A stretch of 64,000 nt of DNA from contig CAVURM010000001.1 in the NCBI GenBank assembly GCA_963743875.1, positions 930,001-994,000 on the forward strand, given 5' to 3'. The notes beneath the pieces were generated by a model. The model was not told where the DNA came from. It searched no databases and worked only from the letters and a program-made list of their open reading frames with translations. The stretch comes from RHKX01 sp963743875 (GTDB lineage: Bacteria; Actinomycetota; Thermoleophilia; Solirubrobacterales; 70-9). Positions 32,912-41,854 of the stretch are shown here, piece by piece. The first letter of the stretch is position 1. The number at the start of each line of letters is the position of its first letter. The position numbers were made by a program, and so were the translations under genes.

Positions 32912-33619
32912 TCAGCGGACGATTGCGGTTCTGACCCAGTCGACGCCCGCGCCGGTGAAGCCACCGAGCCGCTTGGCTGCTGCTGCGGTCAGATCCCACT
33001 TACGCCCCTTGATGTAGGGGCCGCGGTCGATCACGCGGGTCCGCAGGAAGTGGCCCCTGTACTTGAACGTCACCTTGGTTCCACAGGGCAGCGTCTTGTG
33101 CGCAACCCCCACGGTTCCGCGCTTCAAAGTCTTTCCACAGGCGGTCCCGTTGCCCCACATGCCCGGGCCGTACCAGCTGGCCTCGTCCTTGCGCATCGTG
33201 CTGACCACCGCGTCGCGGGTTTCCTCGTCGACGACCCCCGACCGCCGGATCCCGACGACCTCCTGAAGCCCTCGGACGGCCTTATCGGTGCGACCGTCGA
33301 AGTCGTCGCCGAGACCGGCTCCGGCGCCGAAATCGCGCGAGTGGAGAATCCAATTGAGCGTCTGCACGTCGGCACCGCAATCGCCGCGACTGAGGGTTCG
33401 GGCCCCGAAGTCGGCGTCGGCGCATCCGTCCTTGCCCCCATCCCCGGTACCGAGACCGCCGGATGCCGCGCGCGCACTGGCCGCTGCCGCCACAAGCACG
33501 ACGACGGCGAGGATCACCGCCCAGAAGGCGATCCGGTCGGGGCGCGAGCCGATCCGATCGGAATCGCGGAAGCTTCTTGAATTGAATCCGGCCTGACGGC
33601 GCGGAGACCGGTCGTCCAT
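32912..33619 (-). CDS. RlpA-like (DPBB) protein with a peptidoglycan-binding domain
   Basis: 235 residues. One membrane/signal helix near residues 31-52, then a PG_binding_1-type segment (GDCGADVQTLNWILHSR, DGRTDKAVRGLQEVVGIRRSGVVD), then a double-psi beta-barrel of the RlpA/resuscitation-factor type (SWYGPGMWGNGTACG, LPCGTKVTF, RVIDRGPYIKGRKWDLT). Acts on or binds the cell wall. The gene sits directly behind a c-di-AMP riboswitch, a known arrangement for actinobacterial cell-wall hydrolases, so its expression should fall when c-di-AMP is high. Confidence 0.9.
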   Translation of the reverse strand: MDDRSPRRQAGFNSRSFRDSDRIGSRPDRIAFWAVILAVVVLVAAAASARAASGGLGTGDGGKDGCADADFGARTLSRGDCGADVQTLNWILHSRDFGAGAGLGDDFDGRTDKAVRGLQEVVGIRRSGVVDEETRDAVVSTMRKDEASWYGPGMWGNGTACGKTLKRGTVGVAHKTLPCGTKVTFKYRGHFLRTRVIDRGPYIKGRKWDLTAAAAKRLGGFTGAGVDWVRTAIVR

Positions 33620-33627
33620 GGGCCTCT

Positions 33628-33770
33628 CTTGACGCTTACGGGGTTAGCTGTCGGGCTCGCGCGAAAGAGATCGCGCTACGCAGCGTGGTGCTGCGATTCG
33701 CCCCGGAAAGGAACTCGTGGTTCCCCCATTCCCTGCGGTATGTGGCGAGGGATTCAGCGGTGGCGGCACA
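33628..33770 (-). promoter_or_regulatory. c-di-AMP riboswitch (ydaO-yuaA type)
   Basis: On the minus strand the order of conserved blocks is CCGCTGAATCC, GGGGGAACCAC, GGGGCGAATCGC and finally GACAGCTAACCCCGTAAGC, ending 9 bases before the RlpA-like start. These are the signature ydaO blocks: a CGCTGAAT-GGGGGAACC 5' domain and the GACAGCTAACCTCGTAGGC 3' domain. Ligand binding normally turns expression off. Identified by eye; a covariance-model search would settle it. Confidence 0.85.
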
Positions 33771-33804
33771 CTAGCAAAGGCGCGAGCGGCCGGCCGGAAA
33801 AATC

Positions 33805-33836
33805 GAGAGGCCCCGATCAAATGAACGGGGCCTCTC
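33805..33836 (-). terminator. Rho-independent terminator of RNase P RNA
   Basis: Stem arms GAGAGGCCCCG (33805-33815) and CGGGGCCTCTC (33826-33836) with a 10-base loop. On the minus strand it is followed by GATTTTTCCGG, a run of five T. It starts 4 bases after the rnpB 3' end. Confidence 0.9.
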
Positions 33837-33840
33837 ATCA

Positions 33841-34204
33841 GCGGGTCTCTAAGCCGGATCCTGTCTGGCGCGACCATCCATCTCAACGGAACCATCGGCT
33901 CCGAAGGGACCACGTTCTCCGCAGTCCTGCGGCCTACCTGGACCTCGCCGGGCCGGGTCATCGGTCCTACTTGGCCTTGCACCAGGTGGGGTTTACCCGG
34001 CCGCCGCGTCACCGCGACGCCGGTGCGCTCTTACCGCACCTTTTCACCATTGCCTGTGCGCCGCACGAGGCGGCGCCATCGGCTGTGTCGTTTCTGTGGC
34101 ACTTTCCCGCGGGTTTCCCCGGGTGGGAGTAACCCACCACCTTGCCCTTCGGTGTCCGGACTTTCCTCGAGGGATTGCTCCCCCGCGGTCGCGTTGACCC
34201 GCAA
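33841..34204 (-). ncRNA. rnpB: RNase P RNA, bacterial class A
   Basis: Catalytic RNA of RNase P, which matures tRNA 5' ends. On the minus strand P1 pairs GCGGGTC at the 5' end with GACCCGC at the 3' end. Universally conserved text is present: GAGGAAAGTCCGG near the 5' end, the GGAAAGTGCCACAGAAA block, GGTAAACCCCACCTGG, and the 3' CAGGATCCGGCTTA. Length of about 364 nucleotides is normal. Followed by a strong terminator. Confidence 0.95.
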
Positions 34205-34335
34205 GAGGGAGGATAGCCCGAAGAACTACCTTCTTGAATCCGACCATCCTGATCCCCCGGTGGCGAGAAAAGCACCTATACGGTGCGAAAGCTGCCACCG
34301 AGACGCACAGGGCGCAGGAGCCGCCCCGCTCCGCC

Positions 34336-34563
34336 TCAGTGCAGTTCGGAGCCGCAGTCCACGCAGCCGTCGGTGTGCAGCGCCCGCTCCAGACAGACCG
34401 GACACTCGGCCGTTCCCGCCGATCGAAGTTCGGCCCAGGCGCCTACCACGACGTCCTCCAGCGAGCGTGGGGTGCCCGCCTCGCCGCCGGAGCCGCCGCG
34501 TCGCTGCCTGAGCCTCGAGCTATACGAAGCCCGCTGCCGCACTGAAGTCCTGCCCGCCGCCAT
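34336..34563 (-). CDS. Small zinc-ribbon protein coupled to lexA
   Basis: 75 residues. The N-terminal half is Arg/Ser-rich, and the C-terminal half has ECPVCLERALHTDGCVDCG, a CPxC...CxxC zinc knuckle. The gene begins 2 bases after the lexA stop, so it is translated from the lexA transcript and should be induced with the SOS response. No family recognised; it could be a spurious continuation, but the cysteine pattern and coupling favour a real gene. Confidence 0.6.
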   Translation of the reverse strand: MAAGRTSVRQRASYSSRLRQRRGGSGGEAGTPRSLEDVVVGAWAELRSAGTAECPVCLERALHTDGCVDCGSELH

Positions 34564-34565
34564 AG

Positions 34566-35171
34566 CTACACCCTTCTGAAGACGCCGATCACCTTGCCGA
34601 GAACCTCCGCGTCGCGGGAGATGATCGGTTCGTAGGCGGAGTTCTCCGGCTGCAGCCGAACCGCGTCGCCCTCGCGGAAGAATCGCTTGACGGTCGCTTC
34701 ATCCTCGATCATGGCAACGACGATCTGGCCGTTGTCGGCATCGTCGGCAGGGTGAACCACCACGTAATCCCCGCCGAGGATGCCGGCGTCCTGCATCGAG
34801 TCGCCGCGCACCTTGAGCGCGTAGTCGCCGTCGTCGGCGCCGATCACCGCGGGAATCTCGAGCTGATCCTCGATGTTTTCCTCGGCCAGGATCGGCGTAC
34901 CCGCTGCGACCTCGCCAATCAGGGGGATCGACGGGCGCATCACGCGTTTCGTCCGTTCGACGAGGATCTCGATCGCCCGCGGCTTCGACGGGTCGCGGCG
35001 CAAGACCCCCGACTTCTCCAGCTTGGCGAGGTGCGCGTGCACGGTCGACGGCGAATGGAGCCCGAGGGCGCTACCGATCTCCCGCACCGTGGGCGGGTAA
35101 CCGGTCTTGTCGAGGTGACCCTTGATGTACTCGAAGATCTCGCTCTGGCGCTTGGTCAGATTCAGGTCCAT
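34566..35171 (-). CDS. lexA: LexA repressor
   Basis: 201 residues; SOS-response repressor that self-cleaves with RecA. The N-terminal winged helix (LTKRQSEIFEYIKGHLDKTGYPPTVREIG, LHSPSTVHAHLAKLEKSGVL) is followed by the S24 protease domain: cleavage bond in EVAAGTPIL, catalytic Ser in VRGDSMQDAGI and catalytic Lys in EATVKRFFRE. I start at ATG 35171; in-frame codons further upstream would run over the SOS box. A GAAC-N4-GTTC site 66 bases upstream indicates autorepression. Confidence 0.95.
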   Translation of the reverse strand: MDLNLTKRQSEIFEYIKGHLDKTGYPPTVREIGSALGLHSPSTVHAHLAKLEKSGVLRRDPSKPRAIEILVERTKRVMRPSIPLIGEVAAGTPILAEENIEDQLEIPAVIGADDGDYALKVRGDSMQDAGILGGDYVVVHPADDADNGQIVVAMIEDEATVKRFFREGDAVRLQPENSAYEPIISRDAEVLGKVIGVFRRV

Positions 35172-35236
35172 GGTTGAAGTCGCCCTCCTGGTGCCTCGGG
35201 TTGGTTGGATCGCGGTCGGCGGTGCTCCGCAGCAGG

Positions 35237-35248
35237 GAACACATGTTC
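35237..35248. promoter_or_regulatory. SOS box (LexA binding site)
   Basis: GAACACATGTTC is a perfect GAAC-N4-GTTC dyad as in Gram-positive and actinobacterial SOS boxes, located in the lexA upstream region. Confidence 0.85.
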
Positions 35249-35325
35249 GTAGAGTAGCCAGGACCGCGGATGGAATCAAACGTGAGGCCTCCTCAAGCAT
35301 CGAGGGCTTACAATTGCGGCCGCCT

Positions 35326-35412
<87 letters not shown>

Positions 35413-35506
35413 CTTCGAGGTTGTTCGTGGTTCTCGCCCCGAGGCAATCTGGGGAGTTCAGGTGTCATAGCGACAGTGGTCCAGCCTCCCGGGCCCCCCG
35501 AGGAAT

Positions 35507-37714
35507 CTAGAGCAGCTCGGCAATCATCCGGGCGGCCCGGGCCGCCCCGTCAGTGGCCACCGGCAGATAGTCGACGTCACGCCTCATCTCCTCGGCGATC
35601 GCCGTTGCGATGTCGCTGGTCGTGGCCGTCTCGTATTCGACACGGCGACCAGCGCGGTACCGCTTGAGCCGGAAATCGACGTGGCGGTCCTGCTCGAAGT
35701 GGTTCTTGAGTGGGAAGTACAGGAATCTGGTCCGGCAAGCGGCGAGCTCCATGCAGGTGGTGAGACCGCCTTGGACGATGGCCAGGTCGCACGCCGCGAG
35801 GTGTCGGTAGAGGTCGTCGACGTAGGCGTGGACTTCGACCCCCGACGGCGTCGGCAGCGATTCCGGATCGATCCGCGGCCCGGCGACGACGACCATCCGC
35901 AGGTTGTCGACGCTCCGGCGCGCCTCGGGGTAGGCGGCAATGACGCGCCGCAGGAGGTCGGCGCCGACACCCGAGCCACCGACGCTGACGACGCAGATGC
36001 GCTCGTCTTCGCCGTAGCCCAGCTGACGCCGCAGACCTGCGCGGTCCTCAACGGCCGCGTGGTCGAAGCCGCTCACGTAGCCGGAGAACGAGAAATGCTC
36101 GACCGTCCAGTCGCGAATCAGCGGCAGTTCCGGACCGAACCGATCCGGAACGATGTCGGCGGGCTCGCCAACGAAGATCGCCCGGTCGCGAACCTGCGGG
36201 TGATCCGCGATGTGCTCAATCATCTCTGCGTTGTAGTCGGCGGTCAGAAGGGCCTCCCGCTCGCCGCCGGACGGCATCGGCAGGTAGCCGACGAAGTCGG
36301 TCAGCCAGGCAAACGGCACCCGCTTCTCCTCGGGGTTCTCGTGCAGGTAGTAGTCGAGGTCCCAGGCCTCGTCGCCGATCCAGAGGTCGAACCGCTCCTC
36401 GCTGACGACGTCGTGAAAGACCATGAAGTTCGCGAGCAGGATCTCGTCCATACGCCGCATCGCCTGAAAGCAATGCAGCTCGTGGCCGCTGGATTCCCGC
36501 TGGATGTGTCGCGATTCGCTTGCAAGCTCAGCGCTCAGCGGGTGGATTCGCTCACCGCGCGCCTCGAGCACGGTGGTCACCGGATGCTGCGCCAGCCACT
36601 CGATCTCGAGCCCGGGGCGAAGCGCTCGCAGCTCATTGGCGATAGCGATGTCGCGGCGAACGTGGCCGAGGCCGATCGGCGAGGAGACGTAGAGGGCGCG
36701 CTTCGGGCGTCCGGCGGATCGATGCGCCGTGCGATCGCGGGCTACCCGGCCGTTGCCATGGCCATTCGTGCTCTCCACCAACTCGCGTAGCGCCAGGTTG
36801 ACGGGCACGGGCTTGCGCGCGTGGGGCGCGTGGCCGCCGTCGCGGACGCTCAGCAGGTCGCCGCCGGTAGCGGCAGCCAGCGCCCTGGCGTCGGCATGGG
36901 AGCTGATCTTGTCGTTGGAGGCGGAGATGACCAGCACCGGGCACCTCGTTCGACCGGCGAGCGCCGCCTGACCTTCGCGGGTTGCGGGTGCTGCCCGCTC
37001 CCCGATCGCACTGGCCAGCAGCGCCTCGGGTTCGGTCTCGTGCGCCCATCCGATTGCGTCCTCGATCTGTTTGGTCGAATGCGCCGGGTTGAACATGCGA
37101 CGGACGAACCAATCGACGAACTCAGCGTAGTTGGTGCGCCAGTGAACGCCGTTGAACTTTCCCCACCAGCGAGTAGTCAGCGGCGGCCTAAGCATCAGGC
37201 CGCGCATTCGCGGGCTCGCCATGATCCGCCAGCGCAGCCCACCGATGCGGCTTGCCGGAAACCACGGACCGATGAACGCTGCCGCGAGAACGCGCTCGGG
37301 ATGCTCGGCGGCGAGGAGCAGTCCGCGCTGGGCACCACGCGAGAAGCCCACAATCACGGCGCGTTCGGTCTCGGTTGCGTCCATCACCGCCAAAGCGTCG
37401 GCGGCGAACTCGGACTCGGCGTACTGCGCACGATCGCGCGGACGATCGGACCTGCCGTTCCCCCGTGGATCGAACGTGACGACGCGGAAGTGGCGCGCGA
37501 GGTAGGCGACCTGTTGCTTCCAGACCCGCGAGTGCACCAGCGTCCAGGTCGGCAGCAACAGGATGGTGGGCTCGCCGTCGCCGTAGCGCTCCCAGAACAC
37601 CCGCACCCCGTCGCGTTCGACATAGCCCTGCGCATCGGGGTAACTGGCTCTTGTCTGCTCGGCGTGCTCGGCACCGGCGCCGGTCTCGGGCATCCGATCG
37701 ATCGTAGCCCTCAC
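35507..37714 (-). CDS. Alpha/beta-hydrolase fused to a UDP-glycosyltransferase-like domain
   Basis: 735 residues. Residues about 30-310 are an alpha/beta hydrolase: oxyanion region ILLLPTWTLVHSRVWKQQ, nucleophile elbow IVGFSRGAQRG near residue 120, and catalytic His in DGGHAPHARKP. After a Gly/Asn/Arg linker, residues about 345-735 look like a GT-B glycosyltransferase of the MGT/UGT-28 type: ALYVSSPIGLGHVRRDIAIA at the N-half, VSVGGSGVGADLLRRVI and AIVQGGLTTCMELAACRTRFLYFP at the donor-binding C-half. The nucleophile position reads SRG, a normal GxSxG variant. The GTG overlaps the methyltransferase stop (GTGA). The fused pairing is unusual and suggests both act on one metabolite. Confidence 0.8.
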   Translation of the reverse strand: MRATIDRMPETGAGAEHAEQTRASYPDAQGYVERDGVRVFWERYGDGEPTILLLPTWTLVHSRVWKQQVAYLARHFRVVTFDPRGNGRSDRPRDRAQYAESEFAADALAVMDATETERAVIVGFSRGAQRGLLLAAEHPERVLAAAFIGPWFPASRIGGLRWRIMASPRMRGLMLRPPLTTRWWGKFNGVHWRTNYAEFVDWFVRRMFNPAHSTKQIEDAIGWAHETEPEALLASAIGERAAPATREGQAALAGRTRCPVLVISASNDKISSHADARALAAATGGDLLSVRDGGHAPHARKPVPVNLALRELVESTNGHGNGRVARDRTAHRSAGRPKRALYVSSPIGLGHVRRDIAIANELRALRPGLEIEWLAQHPVTTVLEARGERIHPLSAELASESRHIQRESSGHELHCFQAMRRMDEILLANFMVFHDVVSEERFDLWIGDEAWDLDYYLHENPEEKRVPFAWLTDFVGYLPMPSGGEREALLTADYNAEMIEHIADHPQVRDRAIFVGEPADIVPDRFGPELPLIRDWTVEHFSFSGYVSGFDHAAVEDRAGLRRQLGYGEDERICVVSVGGSGVGADLLRRVIAAYPEARRSVDNLRMVVVAGPRIDPESLPTPSGVEVHAYVDDLYRHLAACDLAIVQGGLTTCMELAACRTRFLYFPLKNHFEQDRHVDFRLKRYRAGRRVEYETATTSDIATAIAEEMRRDVDYLPVATDGAARAARMIAELL

Positions 37715-38790
37715 GGCCGTGCTTCGAATACGAGGTTGAACGGGGTTTCGGTCGCCCGCCGGAAGCGGGTGAACCCACCCGCCGCAACGACGTCCCCGAT
37801 CCTCGCCTCACCGGCCTGGGCACCGAGCGCGAGTCCGACGTCCTGCGAGAGCGACGCGGGCGTGCACAGGAATGTCGAGAACCCGTAGTACGCGCGGCCG
37901 ACGGGATTCAGGTTGTCCTCGACTCGGTCTCCGGCCATCGGCTCGACGATCAGCCACGTCCCCTCAGGCGAGAGCATCCGGTGAACCTGCTTCGCGGCAC
38001 CAACCGGATCACCCATGTCATGGAGACAGTCGAACATCGTCACGAGGCCGTAGCCGTCGCCGTGGTCGGTGTCGGCCGCCGCGGTCTCGAAGACCACCCG
38101 ATCGGAGACGCCGGCGTCTTCGGCACGCAGGCGGGCCGTCTCGATCGAGCCCTCGTGGTAGTCGGAGCCGACGAACGTCGAGTTCGGGAACGCCTCAGCC
38201 ATCAGGATCGTCGACGAACCGTGCCCGCAGCCGACATCCGCCACCTTGATCCCCGCCTCGAGCTTCTCGACGATGCCGTCGAGCTGGGGAAGCCAATCAG
38301 GGACCAGGGCCGCGTTGTAGCCGGGCCTGAAGAACCGCTCGCAGCCTTCGAACACGTCGTGGTTGTGCTCGTGCCAGCCGACCCCCTCCCCGCTCCGAGC
38401 CGCCTCCGTGATCCGCGGTGAGTCGATCACCGATCCGAGCGCGATCTGAAAGAAACCCGGCAGATAGGCGGGGCTCTGCTCGTCGGTCAAGGCCACAGCT
38501 TGCTCGGGCGGAAGCGTGTAGCCCCCGCCCGCCGGGTCGTAGTCCACGTATCCGCCGGCAGCCTGCGCGTTCAGCCACTCGCGCACGTAGCGCTCGCTGA
38601 CCCCACTCCGGCGCGCGAGCTCGACCGGGGTCAACGAGCCGGCACCGGCGAGCTCCCTGTAGAGCCCCAACTTGTCGCCCATGACGACGAGCGCGGCGTT
38701 GAGCGTTGCGCCGACCTCGTCCACGGCGCGGAAGACGAACTGATTGAGCTTGTCGCCGTCGACTTCGACCGGCTCTTGTGTGACGGACAT
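37711..38790 (-). CDS. SAM-dependent methyltransferase with winged-helix N-terminus
   Basis: 359 residues. The N-terminal dimerisation/winged-helix region (SLTPVELARRSGVSERYVREWLNAQAA) is typical of O-methyltransferase-like class I enzymes. SAM motif I is VADVGCGHGSSTILMA near residue 185, then FVGSDYHEGSIETAR, and a post-motif VTMFDCLHDM. It matches the generic 'class I methyltransferase (Rv2258c-like)' group. GGAGCAGGAA precedes ATG 38790. Coupled to the hydrolase-glycosyltransferase gene (GTGA) and divergent from the LAL regulator. Confidence 0.87.
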   Translation of the reverse strand: MSVTQEPVEVDGDKLNQFVFRAVDEVGATLNAALVVMGDKLGLYRELAGAGSLTPVELARRSGVSERYVREWLNAQAAGGYVDYDPAGGGYTLPPEQAVALTDEQSPAYLPGFFQIALGSVIDSPRITEAARSGEGVGWHEHNHDVFEGCERFFRPGYNAALVPDWLPQLDGIVEKLEAGIKVADVGCGHGSSTILMAEAFPNSTFVGSDYHEGSIETARLRAEDAGVSDRVVFETAAADTDHGDGYGLVTMFDCLHDMGDPVGAAKQVHRMLSPEGTWLIVEPMAGDRVEDNLNPVGRAYYGFSTFLCTPASLSQDVGLALGAQAGEARIGDVVAAGGFTRFRRATETPFNLVFEARP

Positions 38791-38882
38791 TTCCTGCTCC
38801 TTTGGGTGGGTTGCGGATGGGTTGCCGCGACCGTACGTCCGCGCGATCGCCATCGCATCAGGGGGGCACCTAAGATCGCCAG

Positions 38883-41615
38883 ATGCTGTTGGGTCGCAAA
38901 GACGAGCGACTGGCACTCGACCGGCTTCTCGCCGAGGCGCGTAGGGGAAGGAGCGGGGTGCTGGCGCTCGTTGGCGAGCCGGGGATCGGCAAGACGGCGC
39001 TGCTCGACTACGCCGAAGCTCGGGCGGGCGGGATGCGCGTGCTGCGTGCCCGCGGAATCGAGTCGGAGGCGGAGATCCCGTTCGCGGGGCTTGCCGAGTT
39101 GCTGCGCCCGGCACTCCAGGTGTTCGACCGGATCCCGGCCCCGCAGGCCACCGCGCTCGCCGGCGCGCTGGCGCTTGGTCCCCCGAGCGCCGGAGACCGG
39201 TTCGCGATCGGGGCTGCGACCATCAGCCTGCTATCGGCGAGCGCGGAGGAGGGGCCCCTCGCCTTGCTCGTCGACGATGCGCACTGGCTCGACGGATCGA
39301 GCGCCGAGGCTCTTCTGTTCGCGGCACGCCGTCTGGTCGCGGACCCGATCGCGCTCGTGCTCACGGCGCGAGAGGGCGAACCGTCGCTGCTGGACGGTGC
39401 TGACCTTCGCGTAATGCGGGTTGCCGGACTCGACCGCGCCGACGGAGCTGCGCTGCTGGCTGCGGGTGATATCCCGACCGACGTGGCGGAACGCCTCGTC
39501 CGCCTCACCGGCGGCAATCCTTTGGCGCTGCTCGAACTCGCCTCCGAACGGACCCGCCTCGAGGCCATTCCTGCCGCTGAGCCGGTCCCGATCTCGACGA
39601 GCATCGCCACGGCATTCCTGAGTCGATTCGGGCGCCTGCCGGAGTCGACTCGGCGCATGCTCGTGATCGCGGCGGCAAGTGACGCGGGTGACCTCGCGGT
39701 CCTCGCGAGGGCGGCGGCGGGCCTCGGGTTGGACGTTGCGGACCTGGAGGCGGCCGAGGAGGCGGGCCTGGTCACCCTCGACGCGATCGATGTGGCCTTT
39801 CAGCACCCGCTCGCTCGTGCGGCCGTGTACGCCGATGCATCTCCACATGAGCGCCGCGAAGCGCACGCGGCCCTCGCGGCGGCCCTCCCGGGTCACGACG
39901 ATGACCGCCGCGCATGGCACCTGGCGTCGGCGAGCGTGGGTCCCAACGACCGGGCAGCCCTCGCGCTCGAGCAAGCCGGCAATCGGGCCCGCGAGCGCAG
40001 TGCCTATGCCGTTGCCGCCGCAGCATTCGAGCGCGGCGCCGGCCTCGCCCCGGCGGACGACTTTCGGGGTCGTCTGTACTTTGCGGCAGCGGACTCAGCA
40101 TGGCTGGCAGGGGATGTGCTTGGGGCGTTGGGGCGCCTGGACGACGCTCAGCTGCACGAAGCCGACTCCCTGCTATCGGCGCGCATCGATCACCTCCGAG
40201 GCCAGGTGGCGATGAGGCGCGGGCCGGTCATGGATGGATACCCCCTGATCGTCGGTGCGGCCGCGCAGATCGCCGACACGCATCCGGAGCTGGCGGTGGT
40301 GATGCTCGCACAGGCGGTCCACGGCAGTTTCTACGCCGGCGACACACCGGCGATGATGTCTGCAGCTCGGCAGGCGGTCGAGCTGGCCCGGCGCCATGAC
40401 TCAAGCCGTGCACAGTTCTTCGCCACGATCGCCCACGGCATGGCGCTGGTTGCCGACGGAGACGGCGAAGCCGGCGCGGCTGCCGTCCGTCAGGCGGTCG
40501 GGATTCTCGAACGGAGCGATGAGCTGCGCGACGATCCGGAGCTGCTCGTCTGGGCAGCCGTGGGGCCGTTGTGGCTGCGCGAGGCCGATGCGGGCCGTGC
40601 CGTGATCGAGCGGGCCTTCGAGCTCACGCGCGCGCAGGCCGCCGTCGGCGTGCTCCCCTCGTTGCTTCACATGCTCGCGCGCGATCAGGCCACGACCGAT
40701 CAATGGCCGGCCGCGGAGGCGAGCTACGACGAGTCGATCCGCTTGGCGCGCGAAACGGGACAGCGGGTCGAACTGGGAGCGGCGCTGGCCGGTCTCGCGT
40801 GGCTGGAAGCGCGACAGGGCCGAGAGGAAGACTGCCGCGAGCATTCGGCCCAGGCAAAGGAGCTGTGCGACGAACTCGGCGTCGGCCTCTACGGAATCTG
40901 GCCGGTTCAAGCCCTGGGCGACCTTGAGCTCGGCCTCGGTCGCGTCGCCGAGGCGGTCGGTCACTACGAAGCCCAGGTCGATGCACTCCGGCGACTCGGC
41001 ATCGCCGACGTCGATCTCTCACCGGCGCCGGAACTGGTCGACGCATACCTTCGCCTGGACAGAGTCGGCGACGCGACCCTGGTGGCCACCGATTTCATCG
41101 AGCGAGCCGAAGCCAAGGGCCAGCCCTGGGCACTTGCTCGCGCTGCCCGCTGCCGAGGGCTCCTGGCCAAGCCCGACCAGATGGAGGACTGCTTCGATGA
41201 GGCCCTGCATCTGCACGATCGCACGCCCGATGCCTTCGAGACGGCTCGAACCCGCCTCACCTACGGAGCGCGACTGCGGCGTTCCCGTAAGCGCATCCGC
41301 GCGCGCGAGGAGCTGCGAGCCGCGCTGGAGTCCTTCGAGGCGCTCGGTGCCCAGCCCTGGGCGGAGCAGGCTGACGCGGAGCTGGCCGCAAGCGGGGAAA
41401 CCGCACGACGCCGCGACGCCAGCACGCTCGACGAGCTGACCCCTCAGGAGCTTCAGATCTCCCGCCTGCTCGCCGGCGGAAAGACCACCCGGGAGGCTGC
41501 CGCGGCCATCTTCGTCAGCCCCAAGACCATCGAGTACCACCTGGGCCACGTCTATGCCAAGCTCGGAATCCACTCGCGCGACGAACTCGCCGCTGCCTAC
41601 CGCGATCGCAGGTGA
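38883..41615 (+). CDS. Large LuxR-family (LAL/MalT-like) ATP-binding regulator
   Basis: 910 residues. N-terminal AAA/STAND ATPase: Walker A LVGEPGIGKTALLDYAEA near residue 30, Walker B ALLVDDAHWLDGSSAEALL near 135. A long TPR-like helical middle follows, and the C-terminal LuxR helix-turn-helix is LTPQELQISRLLAGGKTTREAAAAIF with VSPKTIEYHLGHVYAKLGI. This is the LAL architecture of pathway-specific activators in actinobacteria. It is divergent from the methyltransferase-hydrolase-glycosyltransferase pair with 92 bases between, so it probably regulates them. Confidence 0.9.
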   Translation: MLLGRKDERLALDRLLAEARRGRSGVLALVGEPGIGKTALLDYAEARAGGMRVLRARGIESEAEIPFAGLAELLRPALQVFDRIPAPQATALAGALALGPPSAGDRFAIGAATISLLSASAEEGPLALLVDDAHWLDGSSAEALLFAARRLVADPIALVLTAREGEPSLLDGADLRVMRVAGLDRADGAALLAAGDIPTDVAERLVRLTGGNPLALLELASERTRLEAIPAAEPVPISTSIATAFLSRFGRLPESTRRMLVIAAASDAGDLAVLARAAAGLGLDVADLEAAEEAGLVTLDAIDVAFQHPLARAAVYADASPHERREAHAALAAALPGHDDDRRAWHLASASVGPNDRAALALEQAGNRARERSAYAVAAAAFERGAGLAPADDFRGRLYFAAADSAWLAGDVLGALGRLDDAQLHEADSLLSARIDHLRGQVAMRRGPVMDGYPLIVGAAAQIADTHPELAVVMLAQAVHGSFYAGDTPAMMSAARQAVELARRHDSSRAQFFATIAHGMALVADGDGEAGAAAVRQAVGILERSDELRDDPELLVWAAVGPLWLREADAGRAVIERAFELTRAQAAVGVLPSLLHMLARDQATTDQWPAAEASYDESIRLARETGQRVELGAALAGLAWLEARQGREEDCREHSAQAKELCDELGVGLYGIWPVQALGDLELGLGRVAEAVGHYEAQVDALRRLGIADVDLSPAPELVDAYLRLDRVGDATLVATDFIERAEAKGQPWALARAARCRGLLAKPDQMEDCFDEALHLHDRTPDAFETARTRLTYGARLRRSRKRIRAREELRAALESFEALGAQPWAEQADAELAASGETARRRDASTLDELTPQELQISRLLAGGKTTREAAAAIFVSPKTIEYHLGHVYAKLGIHSRDELAAAYRDRR

Positions 41616-41854
41616 GCAAAGCGGGCATGCCTGGCTTTCCGAGGGCTGCGCGAGCTTGGCCTTGTCAACTGCGCCCTGAGCAGCCAAAAGATCGCCGACC
41701 CTGTTCGGCGGCGGGACTGGCGACAACACCTCGGCGAAGCTCAGGGCCTTCGCCTGCTGCGGCTGACCCTCGGGGACTGGAACCTTCTCGCCACGTCGCT
41801 TGCCGGGACGGTGGCCATCAAGCGTGACCAGGGCCAACGCGTGAGAATGGCCCG
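41616..41854. other. 239-base gap between LAL regulator and Rrf2 gene
   Basis: I see no convincing gene here. Short open frames exist on both strands with coding-like composition but none has a start, ribosome site and family motif together. It must hold the promoter of the Rrf2 gene. Confidence 0.5.

Noticed and set aside
41616..41854. Possible antitoxin-like small ORF (text MATVPASDVARRF on the minus strand)
   Set aside because: The resemblance to Phd/YefM text ends after 13 residues and the frame has no suitable continuation.
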